Shown here: positions 18,061-26,826 of the stretch, piece after piece
Position numbering within the stretch: the first letter of the stretch is position 1
Layout of the letters: the number at the start of each line of letters is the position of its first letter
Origin: JBBIPZ01 sp037442505 [NCBI: Deltaproteobacteria bacterium]
GTDB taxonomy: Bacteria > CALINM01
Length of the DNA: 38,519 nt
Assembly (NCBI GenBank): GCA_037442505.1
Contig: JBBIPZ010000020.1
Coordinates: 1-38,519 of the forward strand
Reading direction: 5' to 3'
Position numbers and translations under genes: made by a program
The notes under the pieces: model-generated
The model's input: the letters and a program-made list of their open reading frames with translations, nothing else
Told to the model about the DNA's origin: nothing
Databases searched by the model: none

Positions 18061-18748
18061 ATCTTCTTTCTCTCCTCATAAAATCCTGCAAAGCCAGCTC
18101 AAACTCTTCCACAGTAAAATCAGGCCATAACGTCTCAGTAAAATACAGTTCCGAATACGCAGATTGCCATAAAAGAAAATTACTGATCCTGTATTCACCG
18201 CTTGTTCTTATTATTAAATCCGGATCTGGCTGGTTGGCTGTATCAAGAAAAAATCCAAAATGTTTTTCATCAACATCCTTTTCAGTAATTTTACCTTCTT
18301 TAGCCATATGTAACAGTTTTTTCACTGCTCTTAAAATTTCATCTCTTCCACCATAACTAAGCGCTAAATTTAACACCATCTTATCACATTTAGCCGTTTT
18401 TGTTTTCACATCAAAAATAACATGTCTAACGTTCTCAGGTAATTTAGAGATATCTCCGATAACATTTAGTTTAATGCCAATATCTACCAGCCAATCAGCT
18501 TCTTTATGAAGGTATATTTTAAAAAATCCCATTAAGGCAATAACTTCTTTTTGAGGACGCTGCCAGTTTTCAGATGAAAATGTGTAAAGCGTCAAATGCT
18601 TAATTCCTCGTTTTACACTGTAATTAATTATCTCTTTTACAACTTTTATACCCTGTCTATGTCCATACACGCGGTTTTTTGAACGCATCTTGGCCCAACG
18701 TCCATTACCATCCATAATAATTGCCACATGTTTAGGGAGCTTTTCCAT
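18047..18748 (-). CDS. uppS: Undecaprenyl diphosphate synthase
   Basis: 233 aa cis-prenyltransferase. The first motif is IIMDGNGRWAK with catalytic Asp13, then SSENWQRP near residue 76 and PDLIIRTSGEYRISNFLLWQ near 182. It makes the C55 lipid carrier for peptidoglycan and other envelope polymers. It lies 6 bp after purC, in the uppS-cdsA-dxr-rseP block common to many bacteria. Confidence 0.96.
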   Translation of the reverse strand: MEKLPKHVAIIMDGNGRWAKMRSKNRVYGHRQGIKVVKEIINYSVKRGIKHLTLYTFSSENWQRPQKEVIALMGFFKIYLHKEADWLVDIGIKLNVIGDISKLPENVRHVIFDVKTKTAKCDKMVLNLALSYGGRDEILRAVKKLLHMAKEGKITEKDVDEKHFGFFLDTANQPDPDLIIRTSGEYRISNFLLWQSAYSELYFTETLWPDFTVEEFELALQDFMRRERRFGKV

Positions 18749-18754
18749 ACAAAA

Positions 18755-19648
18755 TTAAATCTTCGATATCCTGAAGTTTCTGCCGGTCAAGACTTCATAA
18801 GCCTTTTTATATTTTTCAAACGTTTTTTGAATAACTTCAGGTGGTAGTTCTGGCAACTTATCAGCTTGCTGCCAGTTTATTTCTATCAGATAGTCTCTAA
18901 TATACTGCTTATCAAGACTCACCTGAGGCAAGCCTGGCTTATAACTTTCGAGCGGCCAGAAACGCGATGAATCGGGCGTAAATATTTCATCAATTAAAAT
19001 AAGTTTGTCGTTGTAAAAACCAAACTCGAGTTTTGTATCAGCAATTATAATTCCTTTTGAATAAGCATACTCACTTGCAGCCAGATAAAGCTTAATCGAA
19101 AGCTCTTTTAATTTTTCGGCAACCTCAATCCCTACAATATCCTTCATCTTGTCAAAACTTATATTTTCGTCATGTTCACCCTGTTCAGCCTTGGTTGAAG
19201 GTGTAAAGATGGGTTCTGATAACTTATCAGATTCCTTTAAATTTTCCTGTAACTTAATACCACAGACTGTACCTGTCTTCTTATACTCTTTCCAGCCAGA
19301 ACCTGAGATATATCCCCTAACAATACATTCGACAGGAACAGGATTGGCTTTTTTTACATAAACAGAGCGATACTTTAAATCTTCCTTATATTCATCGGGA
19401 ACGTCTGGATAATTAGACACATCTGCCGAAATAATGTGGTTTTCTACTAAGTCCTTAAACTTATCAAACCAAAATAAGGACAGCTGGTTAAGAATTTCGC
19501 CTTTGTAAGGTATAACCGAAGGCAAAACAACATCAAAGGCAGAGATTCTGTCAGTTGCAACAATCAGCAGGCCATTGCCAACTTCATAAACATCCCTGAC
19601 CTTTCCCTTTTTTAATAACTTAAGCTGAGTGAAATTACTTTCTCTCAC
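18755..19648 (-). CDS. purC: Phosphoribosylaminoimidazole-succinocarboxamide synthase
   Basis: 297 aa SAICAR synthetase, long form. KKGKVRDVYEVG near residue 12, VECIVRGYISGSGW near 104 and the C-terminal DEIFTPDSSRFWP are family motifs. The start is GTG at 19648 with GGAGG 7 nt upstream. A longer open frame running back through the rpsU-purC hairpin into rpsU gives a non-family N-terminus and is rejected. Purine synthesis genes are not usual in this translation/isoprenoid cluster. Confidence 0.93.
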   Translation of the reverse strand: MRESNFTQLKLLKKGKVRDVYEVGNGLLIVATDRISAFDVVLPSVIPYKGEILNQLSLFWFDKFKDLVENHIISADVSNYPDVPDEYKEDLKYRSVYVKKANPVPVECIVRGYISGSGWKEYKKTGTVCGIKLQENLKESDKLSEPIFTPSTKAEQGEHDENISFDKMKDIVGIEVAEKLKELSIKLYLAASEYAYSKGIIIADTKLEFGFYNDKLILIDEIFTPDSSRFWPLESYKPGLPQVSLDKQYIRDYLIEINWQQADKLPELPPEVIQKTFEKYKKAYEVLTGRNFRISKI

Positions 19649-19666
19649 TGTCGCGCCTCCACATAA

Positions 19667-19705
19667 ATAAAATGGCATGGTCACTACATATCCATGCCAT
19701 TTTAT
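19667..19705 (-). terminator. 14-bp hairpin between rpsU and purC
   Basis: A perfect inverted repeat: ATAAAATGGCATGG (19667-19680) and CCATGCCATTTTAT (19692-19705), loop 11 nt. Read on the minus strand the 3' arm runs into TTTTATTTAT, like an AT-rich intrinsic terminator or attenuator after rpsU. The purC SD follows within 10 nt, so the structure could control both transcription and translation of purC. Confidence 0.6.
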
Positions 19706-19727
19706 GCAAACTAAATAATCTGAAAAA

Positions 19728-19934
19728 CTACCCCTGCAAGCTTCTTTCTTTTCTTGCACGCTTCATAGCCCTTCTTTTTGCGGCTTTTAAGCGTCTTTTC
19801 TTCTTTTCGCTTGGTTTCTCGTAGAACTCTCTTTTTTTAAGCTCAGAGAGAATGCCCGCCTTTTCTACTTCCTTTTTAAAACGCTTAAGAAGCTTCTCAA
19901 AGTCTTCTCCTTCCAGGGCTTTAACTTCAGCCAT
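19728..19934 (-). CDS. rpsU: Small-subunit ribosomal protein S21
   Basis: 68 aa, very basic. [20 protein letters not shown] and [16 protein letters not shown] are classic S21 stretches. The ATG at 19934 is preceded by GGTGAT; an in-frame TTG four codons upstream lacks a proper SD. S21 helps base-pairing of the SD with 16S rRNA at initiation. A hairpin lies 23-61 bp past its stop. Confidence 0.94.
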   Translation of the reverse strand: MAEVKALEGEDFEKLLKRFKKEVEKAGILSELKKREFYEKPSEKKKRRLKAAKRRAMKRARKERSLQG

Positions 19935-19961
19935 CAAAATCACCAACCTTCCTTTAGATTT

Positions 19962-20519
19962 TTAAACTTCCATTACTTCTTTTTCTTTTAACGCAAGAAT
20001 TTCATCAATTTTCTTGATATAACTATCGGTCAAATCCTGTATCTCTTTTTGTATCTTTTTTGAATCATCTTCAGAAAACTCTTTAGCCTTTTCAGCAGCC
20101 TTTGCCTTTTCGATCGCATCTCTACGCTCATTTCTAATGGCAACTTTATTCTCTTCAGCAATCTTTTTTGCAAATTTAATAATTTCTTTTCTGCGCTCTT
20201 CATTAAGAGGTGGCATGTTTAATCTGATAACCTTTCCATCATTACTTGGAGTAATGCCTAATTCAGATTTCATAATCGCCTTTTCAATTGCAGCAATACC
20301 AGCAGCATCCCATGGCTGAATGACAATTGTTCTTGGTTCAGGAACTGTTATTGTGGCTAACTGTGTAATTGGCATGGTAGAACCATAGTAATCCACCTTA
20401 ATGTCTTCAAGTATGGCTGCAGAAGCTCTTCCGGTTCTGATCTTACCCATCTCTTTTTTAAAGTGTTCAACAGTTTTTTCCATCTTTTCTTTTGTCATTT
20501 TTTTTAAATCAGCAGGCAT
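19962..20519 (-). CDS. frr: Ribosome recycling factor
   Basis: 185 aa, the standard length from the ATG at 20519. GAGGTG is 6 nt upstream; an in-frame GTG three codons earlier overlaps that SD. GKIRTGRASAAILEDIKVDYYGS and the C-terminal DSYIKKIDEILALKEKEVMEV are diagnostic. It splits post-termination ribosomes with EF-G. It follows pyrH with a 1-nt gap, as in most bacteria. Confidence 0.97.
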   Translation of the reverse strand: MPADLKKMTKEKMEKTVEHFKKEMGKIRTGRASAAILEDIKVDYYGSTMPITQLATITVPEPRTIVIQPWDAAGIAAIEKAIMKSELGITPSNDGKVIRLNMPPLNEERRKEIIKFAKKIAEENKVAIRNERRDAIEKAKAAEKAKEFSEDDSKKIQKEIQDLTDSYIKKIDEILALKEKEVMEV

Positions 20520-20520
20520 A

Positions 20521-21240
20521 CTATTCACCTCTAACTAAAGTTCCAATATTTTCACCGTTAATTACTTTTTTGATACTACCACTTTCTGTAACGTTAAACA
20601 CAATAATAGGGATATTGTTATCCCTGCACAACGAAAAAGCAGAGGCATCTAAAATTTTAAGATCTTTTTCTATTGCCTCTGTATATGTAAGCGTTCCATA
20701 CTTTACTGCAGAAGAATAAATAACTGGGTCTTTATCATAAATTCCATCAACCTTTGTCCCCTTAAGCAAAACATCTGCCTTAATCTCAGCAGCGCGCAAA
20801 GCTGCTGCTGTATCCGTGGTAAAAAATGGATTTCCAGTTCCCGCAGCAAAAATAATAATTCTCCCTTTTTCGAGATGTCTCAAAGCCCTTCTTCTTATAT
20901 AAGTCTCAGCTATCTCTCTAATTTCCAGCGCAGATAAAACCCTTGTAGGCGCCCCCCTTTTCTCTAAAAGTTCCTGAATAATCACAGCATTCATAACTGT
21001 TGCCAGCATTCCAACGTAATCAGCAGTTGCTCTTTCGATCCCAAGAGAATCACTTGATATTCCTCTAAAGATATTACCACCACCAACAACAATTGCAACT
21101 TCTACGCCACTTTTATATATCTCTACAATTTCGTTTGCGATAGTCTCTATCTTTTCTGTAGAGATACCATGTCCCTTATCTCCGCCAAGAATTTCTCCAC
21201 TGAGTTTTAACAAAACCCTTTTAAAAATAGGTTCAGCCAT
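20521..21240 (-). CDS. pyrH: UMP kinase
   Basis: 239 aa amino-acid-kinase fold hexamer subunit. [15 protein letters not shown] at the N-terminus, [10 protein letters not shown] near residue 53 and [19 protein letters not shown] near 133 are typical. It makes UDP and is the dedicated bacterial UMP kinase. The ATG at 21240 overlaps the tsf stop (TGATG) with GAGGA 7-8 nt upstream; the GTG one codon earlier is less well spaced. Confidence 0.97.
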   Translation of the reverse strand: MAEPIFKRVLLKLSGEILGGDKGHGISTEKIETIANEIVEIYKSGVEVAIVVGGGNIFRGISSDSLGIERATADYVGMLATVMNAVIIQELLEKRGAPTRVLSALEIREIAETYIRRRALRHLEKGRIIIFAAGTGNPFFTTDTAAALRAAEIKADVLLKGTKVDGIYDKDPVIYSSAVKYGTLTYTEAIEKDLKILDASAFSLCRDNNIPIIVFNVTESGSIKKVINGENIGTLVRGE

Positions 21241-21854
21241 CACTTTTCCTCTGTAAGTTCTTCTCCAACCTGAAAGCGAGAAAATCTTCTAATTTGAATA
21301 TTTTCTCCAATTTTACTAACTGCCTGAACAATAAGATCTTTTATCTTCAAGTTAGGATCCTTTATAAATGGTTGGTCATACAAACAAACTTCTTCATAAA
21401 ACTTTTCCAGTTTTCCTTCAACAATTTTATCCCATACTTTTTCGGGTTTACCGGATGTTTTTGCCTGAGTAAGATAAATTTCTCTTTCTTTTTGCAAAAC
21501 ATAAGCAGGAACCTGTTCTCTTGTCACATACAAAGGTTTAACAGCAGCTACCTGCATAGCGATATCTTTAGCTAAGTTCTGGAAATCTTCATTTCTTGCA
21601 ACAAAATCTGTCTCACAATTAAGTTCGACAATAACACCAATCTTTCCACCAGCATGTATATAAGATGCAATAAGCCCTTCTTTTGCAGTTCTTGCAGCCT
21701 TTTTCTGGGCAGTTGCCATACCCTTTTCTCTCAAGAAAACAATCGCCTTTTCCATATCTCCACCGGTAGCTTCGAGTGCCTTCTTACACTCCATCATACC
21801 GGCACCTGTCTTTTCTCTAAGTTCTTTTACAATAGATGCGCTAATTTCAGCCAT
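21240..21854 (-). CDS. tsf: Elongation factor Ts
   Basis: 204 aa short form. The N-terminal UBA-like domain has [19 protein letters not shown]; the core domain has [15 protein letters not shown] near residue 78, the EF-Tu contact. It exchanges GDP for GTP on EF-Tu. At about 200 aa it has a single core repeat, as in Thermus-type EF-Ts, compared with 283 aa in E. coli. Coupled to rpsB by TAATG. Confidence 0.97.
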   Translation of the reverse strand: MAEISASIVKELREKTGAGMMECKKALEATGGDMEKAIVFLREKGMATAQKKAARTAKEGLIASYIHAGGKIGVIVELNCETDFVARNEDFQNLAKDIAMQVAAVKPLYVTREQVPAYVLQKEREIYLTQAKTSGKPEKVWDKIVEGKLEKFYEEVCLYDQPFIKDPNLKIKDLIVQAVSKIGENIQIRRFSRFQVGEELTEEK

Positions 21855-22636
21855 TATTCAACAACCTCCTCAGTATTTTCTTCGTCAACAGCGAGCTTTT
21901 GAGCTTGCTGTTCCGCTTCTAAAGCCAGCTCTCTTTCTTTCTGTTCGATAGCCTCTTTCTCCTTTTTACCTTCTTCGTAAGCATCTGCGATTCTGCTTGC
22001 CAATAATTTTACTGCCCTTATTGCATCGTCATTTCCGGGAATGATATAATTAATGTCATCTGGATCACAATTTGTATCAACGAGTCCAATGACAGGGATT
22101 CCAAGCCTTTTTGCCTCAGCAACAGCTATCGCCTCGTTTTTTGAATCGACAACAAAAATAGCATCCGGAAGGTTTTCCAGATCCCTAATTCCGTTAAGAT
22201 ATGTTTTTAGTTTGCCTTTTTTCTTCTGTAAAAGTATAGCTTCTTTTTTTGGTAATTTGGCAAGATACCCTTCCTGTTCCATCCTTTCGATCTCTTTCAT
22301 CTTTTGAATGCTGTTTTTAACAGTTCTAAAGTTTGTTAACATCCCCCCAAGCCATCTTTCATTAACATAGGGCAATCCAACGCGAGATGCCTCTTCAGCA
22401 ATAACTTCCTGAGCCTGCTTTTTCGTCCCAACAAAAAGCACAACCCCACCCTGCTTGCCTATCTCTTTCACAAAAGAATAGGCAACCTTAAAATACTCTA
22501 CCGTTTTCTGTAAGTCGATAATGTGGATTCCGTTTCGAGCCCCAAAGATGTAAGGCTTCATTTTTGGATTCCACCTGCGAGTCTGATGTCCAAAATGAAC
22601 ACCCGCCTCCAAAAGCTGTTTCATTGAAACACTCAT
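21854..22636 (-). CDS. rpsB: Small-subunit ribosomal protein S2
   Basis: 260 aa. [30 protein letters not shown] and [19 protein letters not shown] are signature stretches. The start is the ATG at 22636, behind a strong AGGAGG 6 nt upstream; the frame is open 16 codons further but those residues overlap the leader and are not S2-like. An acidic, Gln/Glu-rich tail (about 225-260) follows the S2 core. First gene of its unit. Confidence 0.97.
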   Translation of the reverse strand: MSVSMKQLLEAGVHFGHQTRRWNPKMKPYIFGARNGIHIIDLQKTVEYFKVAYSFVKEIGKQGGVVLFVGTKKQAQEVIAEEASRVGLPYVNERWLGGMLTNFRTVKNSIQKMKEIERMEQEGYLAKLPKKEAILLQKKKGKLKTYLNGIRDLENLPDAIFVVDSKNEAIAVAEAKRLGIPVIGLVDTNCDPDDINYIIPGNDDAIRAVKLLASRIADAYEEGKKEKEAIEQKERELALEAEQQAQKLAVDEENTEEVVE

Positions 22637-22800
22637 AAAAATACCTCCTGGGTTTTTCCTCCGCCCTTTCTCTTTTATTCCCAACGCTTTTTTAAAAAAG
22701 ACCCTATGGGTATAGAAAGAACGTGTGTATTAGGCTTAATATTGTAATACAAATACTAACTGATATGCAAATATTTTTTTGAAATAAGATTTTTTTATGA
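22637..22800 (-). promoter_or_regulatory. rpsB leader and promoter region
   Basis: 164 bp between pstB and rpsB, both read on the minus strand. A possible promoter is TTGCAT (22765-22770) and TACAAT (22741-22746), spacing 18. An 11-bp palindrome TTGTAATACAA (22742-22752) overlaps that -10, and a 14-bp palindrome CTTTTTTAAAAAAG (22687-22700) lies in the leader. No strong terminator for the pst unit is seen. Autoregulation of rpsB by S2 is known elsewhere, but no known S2 leader fold is recognised here. Confidence 0.35.
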
Positions 22801-23550
22801 TTAGCCAAATCTACCCGTTATGTAACCTTCTGTCCTGGCATCCTTTGGTGAGGTAAAAATTTTTGATGTTTCGTTAAACTCTATCAATTCCCCTAACAAC
22901 ATAAAACCCGTATAATCTGAAACCCTCGCAGCTTGCTGCATATTATGAGTAACAATCAGGATCGTATAACGATTTTTCAATTCAATCATCAACTCTTCAA
23001 TACGCATTGTGGATATGGGATCCAGTGCAGAACATGGCTCGTCAAGAAGAATAATCTCGGGCTCAACCGTTAGTAGTCTTGCGATGCATAGCCTTTGCTT
23101 CATCTCTTCAGAAAGAGCAAGTGCTGATGTATCCAATTTGTCCTTAATTTCATCCCACAAACCAACCGCCTGAAGACATTTCTCAACAATTTCATCATAA
23201 TATTTTCTGCTTTTTCCATGAATCTTTAATCCATAAACCATATTTTCATATACAGAAAAAGGAAATGGGTTGGGGCGTTGAAAAACCATTCCTACCTTAC
23301 GTCTCAACTCAATAATATCAATATTTTCTATTGAGTCTTCGTGAACGAAAATGTTTCCAGCTACCTTAATATCTTCAATTATGTCATTCATTCTGTTAAA
23401 GCATCTAAGCAGCGTAGACTTACCACAGCCTGACGGTCCAATTAAAGCGGTAATTGAGTTTTTATATACACAAAAGTTCACATCCTTTAGTGCATGAAAA
23501 GTTCCATAATATAAATTGAGTTGCTCTGTTCTTAAGGCGCATTCCTGCAT
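22801..23550 (-). CDS. pstB: Phosphate ABC transporter ATP-binding protein PstB, degenerate signature
   Basis: 249 aa. Closely follows canonical PstB: A-loop region [11 protein letters not shown], Walker [10 protein letters not shown] (38-46), Q-loop Gln91 (VFQRPNPFP), Walker B/catalytic Glu171 ([12 protein letters not shown]), H-loop His202 ([10 protein letters not shown]). The exception is the ABC signature, where LSGGQ is replaced by LSEEM (146-150; then KQRLCIAR). The neighbouring PstB keeps LSGGQ but lacks the Q-loop Gln and H-loop His, so I infer the two form a heterodimer. Starts by TAATG overlap with that gene. Last gene of the phoU-pst unit. Confidence 0.93.
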   Translation of the reverse strand: MQECALRTEQLNLYYGTFHALKDVNFCVYKNSITALIGPSGCGKSTLLRCFNRMNDIIEDIKVAGNIFVHEDSIENIDIIELRRKVGMVFQRPNPFPFSVYENMVYGLKIHGKSRKYYDEIVEKCLQAVGLWDEIKDKLDTSALALSEEMKQRLCIARLLTVEPEIILLDEPCSALDPISTMRIEELMIELKNRYTILIVTHNMQQAARVSDYTGFMLLGELIEFNETSKIFTSPKDARTEGYITGRFG

Positions 23551-24305
23551 TAGCCGAATTTCCCCTGTATATAATCTTCTGTTTTTATGTTGGCAGGATT
23601 TGTAAAAATCTTTTCTGTAACACCATACTCTATCAAATCCCCCAGATAAAAAAAGGCAGCATAATCAGTCGCACGTGCAATCTGCTTGGTGTTGTTTGAA
23701 ACAAGTATTATAGTATAATCTTGCTTGAGCTCGTTCAAAGCCTCTTCAATTTTTGCTGTAGATATAGGGTCCAATCCAGAACATGGTTCATCTAACAAAA
23801 TTATTTCAGGCTTAACCGCTAACGTTCTTGCTAAACAAAGCCTCTGTTGCTGTCCGCCTGACAGCTTCAATGCAGAAGTATGTAATCTATCTTTAACTTC
23901 GTCCCATAGAACAGCTTTCTTCAGACAATTCTCAACAATGTTACTTAAAAGTTCTTGATTCCTTATTCCTTTTAACCTGGGTCCGTAAGCAACATTTTCA
24001 AAGATAGAGCGAGGCAAAGGAAGTGGCACAGCAAAAACAGTTCCCACCCTTTTTCTCAAAGATACAGGCTCTATGTCAGCAGATAAAATATCTTCATCAT
24101 CAATATATACTTTTCCATCTATTTCAACATCCTCTTCAAAATCTATCATTCTATTAAGGACAGAAATAAGTGTTGATTTGCCACTGCCTGCTGGGCCCAT
24201 AAAACCTGTAATGCAATTTTTTCTGATATTTAAAGTGATCCCCTTTAAAACGGGCTCGTTTTTAAACAAAACTTTTAAATTTTCAATCTTAATTTTGTCA
24301 CTCAT
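23550..24305 (-). CDS. pstB: Phosphate ABC transporter ATP-binding protein PstB, Q-loop and H-loop variant
   Basis: 251 aa PstB paralogue. Walker [10 protein letters not shown] (37-45), signature [13 protein letters not shown] (148-160) and Walker B Glu173 ([12 protein letters not shown]) are intact. The Q-loop position is Ala92 (VFAVPLPLP instead of VFQ.P.PFP), and the H-loop position is Asn204 (LVSNNTKQ instead of VTHNMQQ). Both are changes seen in non-hydrolysing or degenerate ATP sites of asymmetric ABC proteins. The C-terminal half still carries PstB-type [10 protein letters not shown]. It follows pstA; no convincing SD precedes the ATG. Confidence 0.92.
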   Translation of the reverse strand: MSDKIKIENLKVLFKNEPVLKGITLNIRKNCITGFMGPAGSGKSTLISVLNRMIDFEEDVEIDGKVYIDDEDILSADIEPVSLRKRVGTVFAVPLPLPRSIFENVAYGPRLKGIRNQELLSNIVENCLKKAVLWDEVKDRLHTSALKLSGGQQQRLCLARTLAVKPEIILLDEPCSGLDPISTAKIEEALNELKQDYTIILVSNNTKQIARATDYAAFFYLGDLIEYGVTEKIFTNPANIKTEDYIQGKFG

Positions 24306-24317
24306 AAATATTTTACT

Positions 24318-25154
24318 CTAAGAGTATTTAGAAACTAACCTTTGCATAATGTAATAGGCAAAAATATTAATTGCAAGTATACTTAAAACAAGCACCAGAG
24401 CTGTAGCGTATGCCTTTTCCATAGAAATTCCTTCACGGGCTAAAATATAAAAATGCACCGCCATAGTTCTGCCAGAATCAAAAAGAGACGTTGGCAGCCT
24501 TAAAGAGCTCCCCATTGTGAATATAACTGCAGCAGTCTCCCCAATTGCCCTTCCAATGCTGAGCATAATTCCTGTAAGAATCCCAGGTGCGGCTGAAGGC
24601 AAAACAACTTTAGTAGTAGTTTCCCATCTTGTAGCCCCTAAAGAAAAACTGACCATTCTAAGACTTTTGGGAACCGCCTTAATCGCCTCTTCCGCAGTTC
24701 TAATTATTGTAGGAAGCATCATTATCGTAAGGGTTAATGCCCCTGATAATAATGACCACCCCATCTTAAGCTTGATCACAAAAAATATAAAACCAAACAA
24801 ACCATAAATAATTGAAGGAATGCCAGCCAAAGATTCCACTCCAAAACGTATTACTTTTGTAAATTTTGACTCTTTTGTGTATTCAGTAAGGAAAATAGCG
24901 GTCCCTAACCCTAAGGGAGTTGCAAAAAATAGCGATAGAACAACGAGAAAAAGTGTGCCAATAATGGAAGGGAAAATTCCACCATGCCTACCCATATCCT
25001 CAGGATAGTAAAATAAAAACTCTAAATTTAGATAAGGTATTCCTTTAACGAATATAACACCAACTATAAGTAAAAGTATTCCAACTGTTAAGTATGCCTG
25101 TAAGGAAAGGCTATTTCTTACAAAACTATCCACAAACTTAGAATTAATTTTCAC
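24318..25154 (-). CDS. pstA: Phosphate ABC transporter permease PstA
   Basis: 278 aa with about six membrane helices and the ABC-coupling EAA loop (VPKSLRMVSFSLGATRWETT, then VLPSAAPGI). It is the second half of the PstC-PstA channel. The start is GTG, overlapping the pstC stop as GTGA. It is followed by the two different PstB genes, which suits a heteromeric permease with non-identical ATPase contacts. Confidence 0.95.
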   Translation of the reverse strand: MKINSKFVDSFVRNSLSLQAYLTVGILLLIVGVIFVKGIPYLNLEFLFYYPEDMGRHGGIFPSIIGTLFLVVLSLFFATPLGLGTAIFLTEYTKESKFTKVIRFGVESLAGIPSIIYGLFGFIFFVIKLKMGWSLLSGALTLTIMMLPTIIRTAEEAIKAVPKSLRMVSFSLGATRWETTTKVVLPSAAPGILTGIMLSIGRAIGETAAVIFTMGSSLRLPTSLFDSGRTMAVHFYILAREGISMEKAYATALVLVLSILAINIFAYYIMQRLVSKYS

Positions 25155-26014
25155 TTTATAATCCTCTTCTTTACAACAAAATTAGCAAAATAGTTTAAAA
25201 ACATAATTATCACAAGCAACACAAGCCCAGTAGAAAATAACGATTTGCGATGATCCCCAGATGCGTATGCAAGCTCAAGAGCAATATTGCTTGTAAGCGT
25301 TCTTAAAGGAGCCAAAACAGATGTTGGTATCTTTAATGCGTTACCAGCAACCATTATGACCGCCATAGTCTCACCAACTGCCCTTCCCATACCTAATATA
25401 AAACTTGCGAGAATACCAGACTTTGCAGTAGGAATAACAACCTTGTATATTGTTTGCCATTTTGTAGCACCCATAGCTAAAGAACCCTCTCGGTAAGCTT
25501 TTGGGACACTAACAAGTGCATCATACGAAATACTGATAATCGTAGGCAATATCATCACACCTAAGACAACCGAAGTTGAAACAAGTGAAAAACCAGAGCC
25601 GCCCAAGTAGTTCCTAACAAGCGGAACTATATAAATTAGCCCTAAAAAACCATAAACCACTGAAGGAATCCCGGCAAGTAATTCCAGGGCCGGCTTCAAA
25701 AAAAGCTTTCTTTTTTTTCCAGCATATTCAGCCAGATATGTTGCGCAGGCTAAACCTAATGGTGCGCCTAAAATAAGTGCACCAAAAGTAACAAAAAAAG
25801 ACGAGACGATCATGGGAAATATTCCAAAAGAACCTTTTGTTGGTGCCCATTTAAAACCAAAAATAATTTTTAAAAATCCGACCTTAAAAAAAAGTTGAAT
25901 GCCTTCCGCTAAAATGAAAATGAAGATTAGAAAAAGGAAAAAAATCGATGACAATGCAAATATAGTAAGGATAAGCTTTATATATGGCTCTCTTTTAACA
26001 GCTTTTTCAGTCAT
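25151..26014 (-). CDS. pstC: Phosphate ABC transporter permease PstC
   Basis: 287 aa with about six hydrophobic segments and an EAA loop (VPKAYREGSLAMGATKWQTI, then VIPTAKSGI). FGIFPMIVSSFFVTFGALI near residue 62 is PstC-like. It pairs with PstA. The ATG overlaps the pstS end by 8 nt. Confidence 0.95.
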   Translation of the reverse strand: MTEKAVKREPYIKLILTIFALSSIFFLFLIFIFILAEGIQLFFKVGFLKIIFGFKWAPTKGSFGIFPMIVSSFFVTFGALILGAPLGLACATYLAEYAGKKRKLFLKPALELLAGIPSVVYGFLGLIYIVPLVRNYLGGSGFSLVSTSVVLGVMILPTIISISYDALVSVPKAYREGSLAMGATKWQTIYKVVIPTAKSGILASFILGMGRAVGETMAVIMVAGNALKIPTSVLAPLRTLTSNIALELAYASGDHRKSLFSTGLVLLVIIMFLNYFANFVVKKRIIK

Positions 26015-26822
26015 TTACAGGCACCAGTCCTTCTTTTTTCAACAAAGTTTGCCCTTCCTTAGAAAGAACAAAATCAATAAAAACTTTTGATGCTGGAGTG
26101 GGCTCTCCATTGGTAAGATATAAAAAAGGTCTAACAATTTTGTATTTATTTGACTTAATATTTTCAACTGTTGCATCTACCCCTTCAATCTTAACAGACT
26201 TAACTGCTGAGTCAATGATACCTAAAGATATATAGCCAATACTATAAGGGTCTGTTCTAACCACTTCTTTTACAGACCCATTTGAGTCTTGCACCATCAC
26301 ACTGTCATCGATATGAGATTTTCCCATCACAAGCTCCTCAAAAGCTCCTCGCGTACCAGAACCTTCTTCTCTCGTAACAGCATCAATCTCCCTGTCAATC
26401 CAGCCCAATTCCTTCCAGTTTATTATCTTTCGTTCAAAAACCTTTTTTACCTGTTCTAAAGTTAGTTCTTTTATAGGATTAGCTGGATTAACTACTATCG
26501 CAATTCCATCATAACAAATGGGTATCTCTTTTAAAACCTTCTCTTCTTCTTTAAGTTCGCGAGAAGACATGCCTATATCAACGGTTTTATTTAAAGCTGC
26601 CTGAATGCCAGCAGTCGAGCCTCCTGCCTGCACATTTAAGATAAATTCAGGCTTTGAAACCATAAAATATTCTGCAAGTTTCTCTGTAAATGGCATTACA
26701 GAAGTTGAACCGGCAATATTAACTACCTGCTTATTGTGTTTAACTACTTTGCTTTCCTTTTTATTATTTTGACAGGCTAACACAATTACAAGTAGCAAAA
26801 ACAGATAAATTTTGTTTTGCAC
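26007..26822 (-). CDS. pstS: Phosphate-binding lipoprotein PstS
   Basis: 271 aa. A type II signal peptide ends at lipobox VLAC (Cys17), so it is membrane-anchored. Phosphate-binding motifs are NIAGSTSVMPF near residue 35, VQAGGSTAGIQAA near 64 and TREEGSGTRGAFEEL near 149. It delivers phosphate to PstC-PstA. The start is GTG, with GAGGAA just upstream at the phoU 3' end. Confidence 0.94.
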   Translation of the reverse strand: MQNKIYLFLLLVIVLACQNNKKESKVVKHNKQVVNIAGSTSVMPFTEKLAEYFMVSKPEFILNVQAGGSTAGIQAALNKTVDIGMSSRELKEEEKVLKEIPICYDGIAIVVNPANPIKELTLEQVKKVFERKIINWKELGWIDREIDAVTREEGSGTRGAFEELVMGKSHIDDSVMVQDSNGSVKEVVRTDPYSIGYISLGIIDSAVKSVKIEGVDATVENIKSNKYKIVRPFLYLTNGEPTPASKVFIDFVLSKEGQTLLKKEGLVPVND

Positions 26823-26826
26823 CTTG

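Noticed and set aside
19649-19759. N-terminal extension of PurC reaching into rpsU
   Set aside because: It would translate the hairpin and the rpsU 3' end in another frame; family homology and the GGAGG SD start at the GTG at 19648.
22637-22684. 16-residue N-terminal extension of S2
   Set aside because: AGGAGG lies inside it directly before the ATG at 22636, where the S2 family sequence begins.
22801-23550. pstB copy as a pseudogene
   Set aside because: Full length, in frame, no internal stops, all motifs but the signature intact, and its defect is complementary to that of its neighbour.
24517-24807. Plus-strand open frame opposite pstA
   Set aside because: Antisense to membrane-helix codons, which typically leave such frames open.
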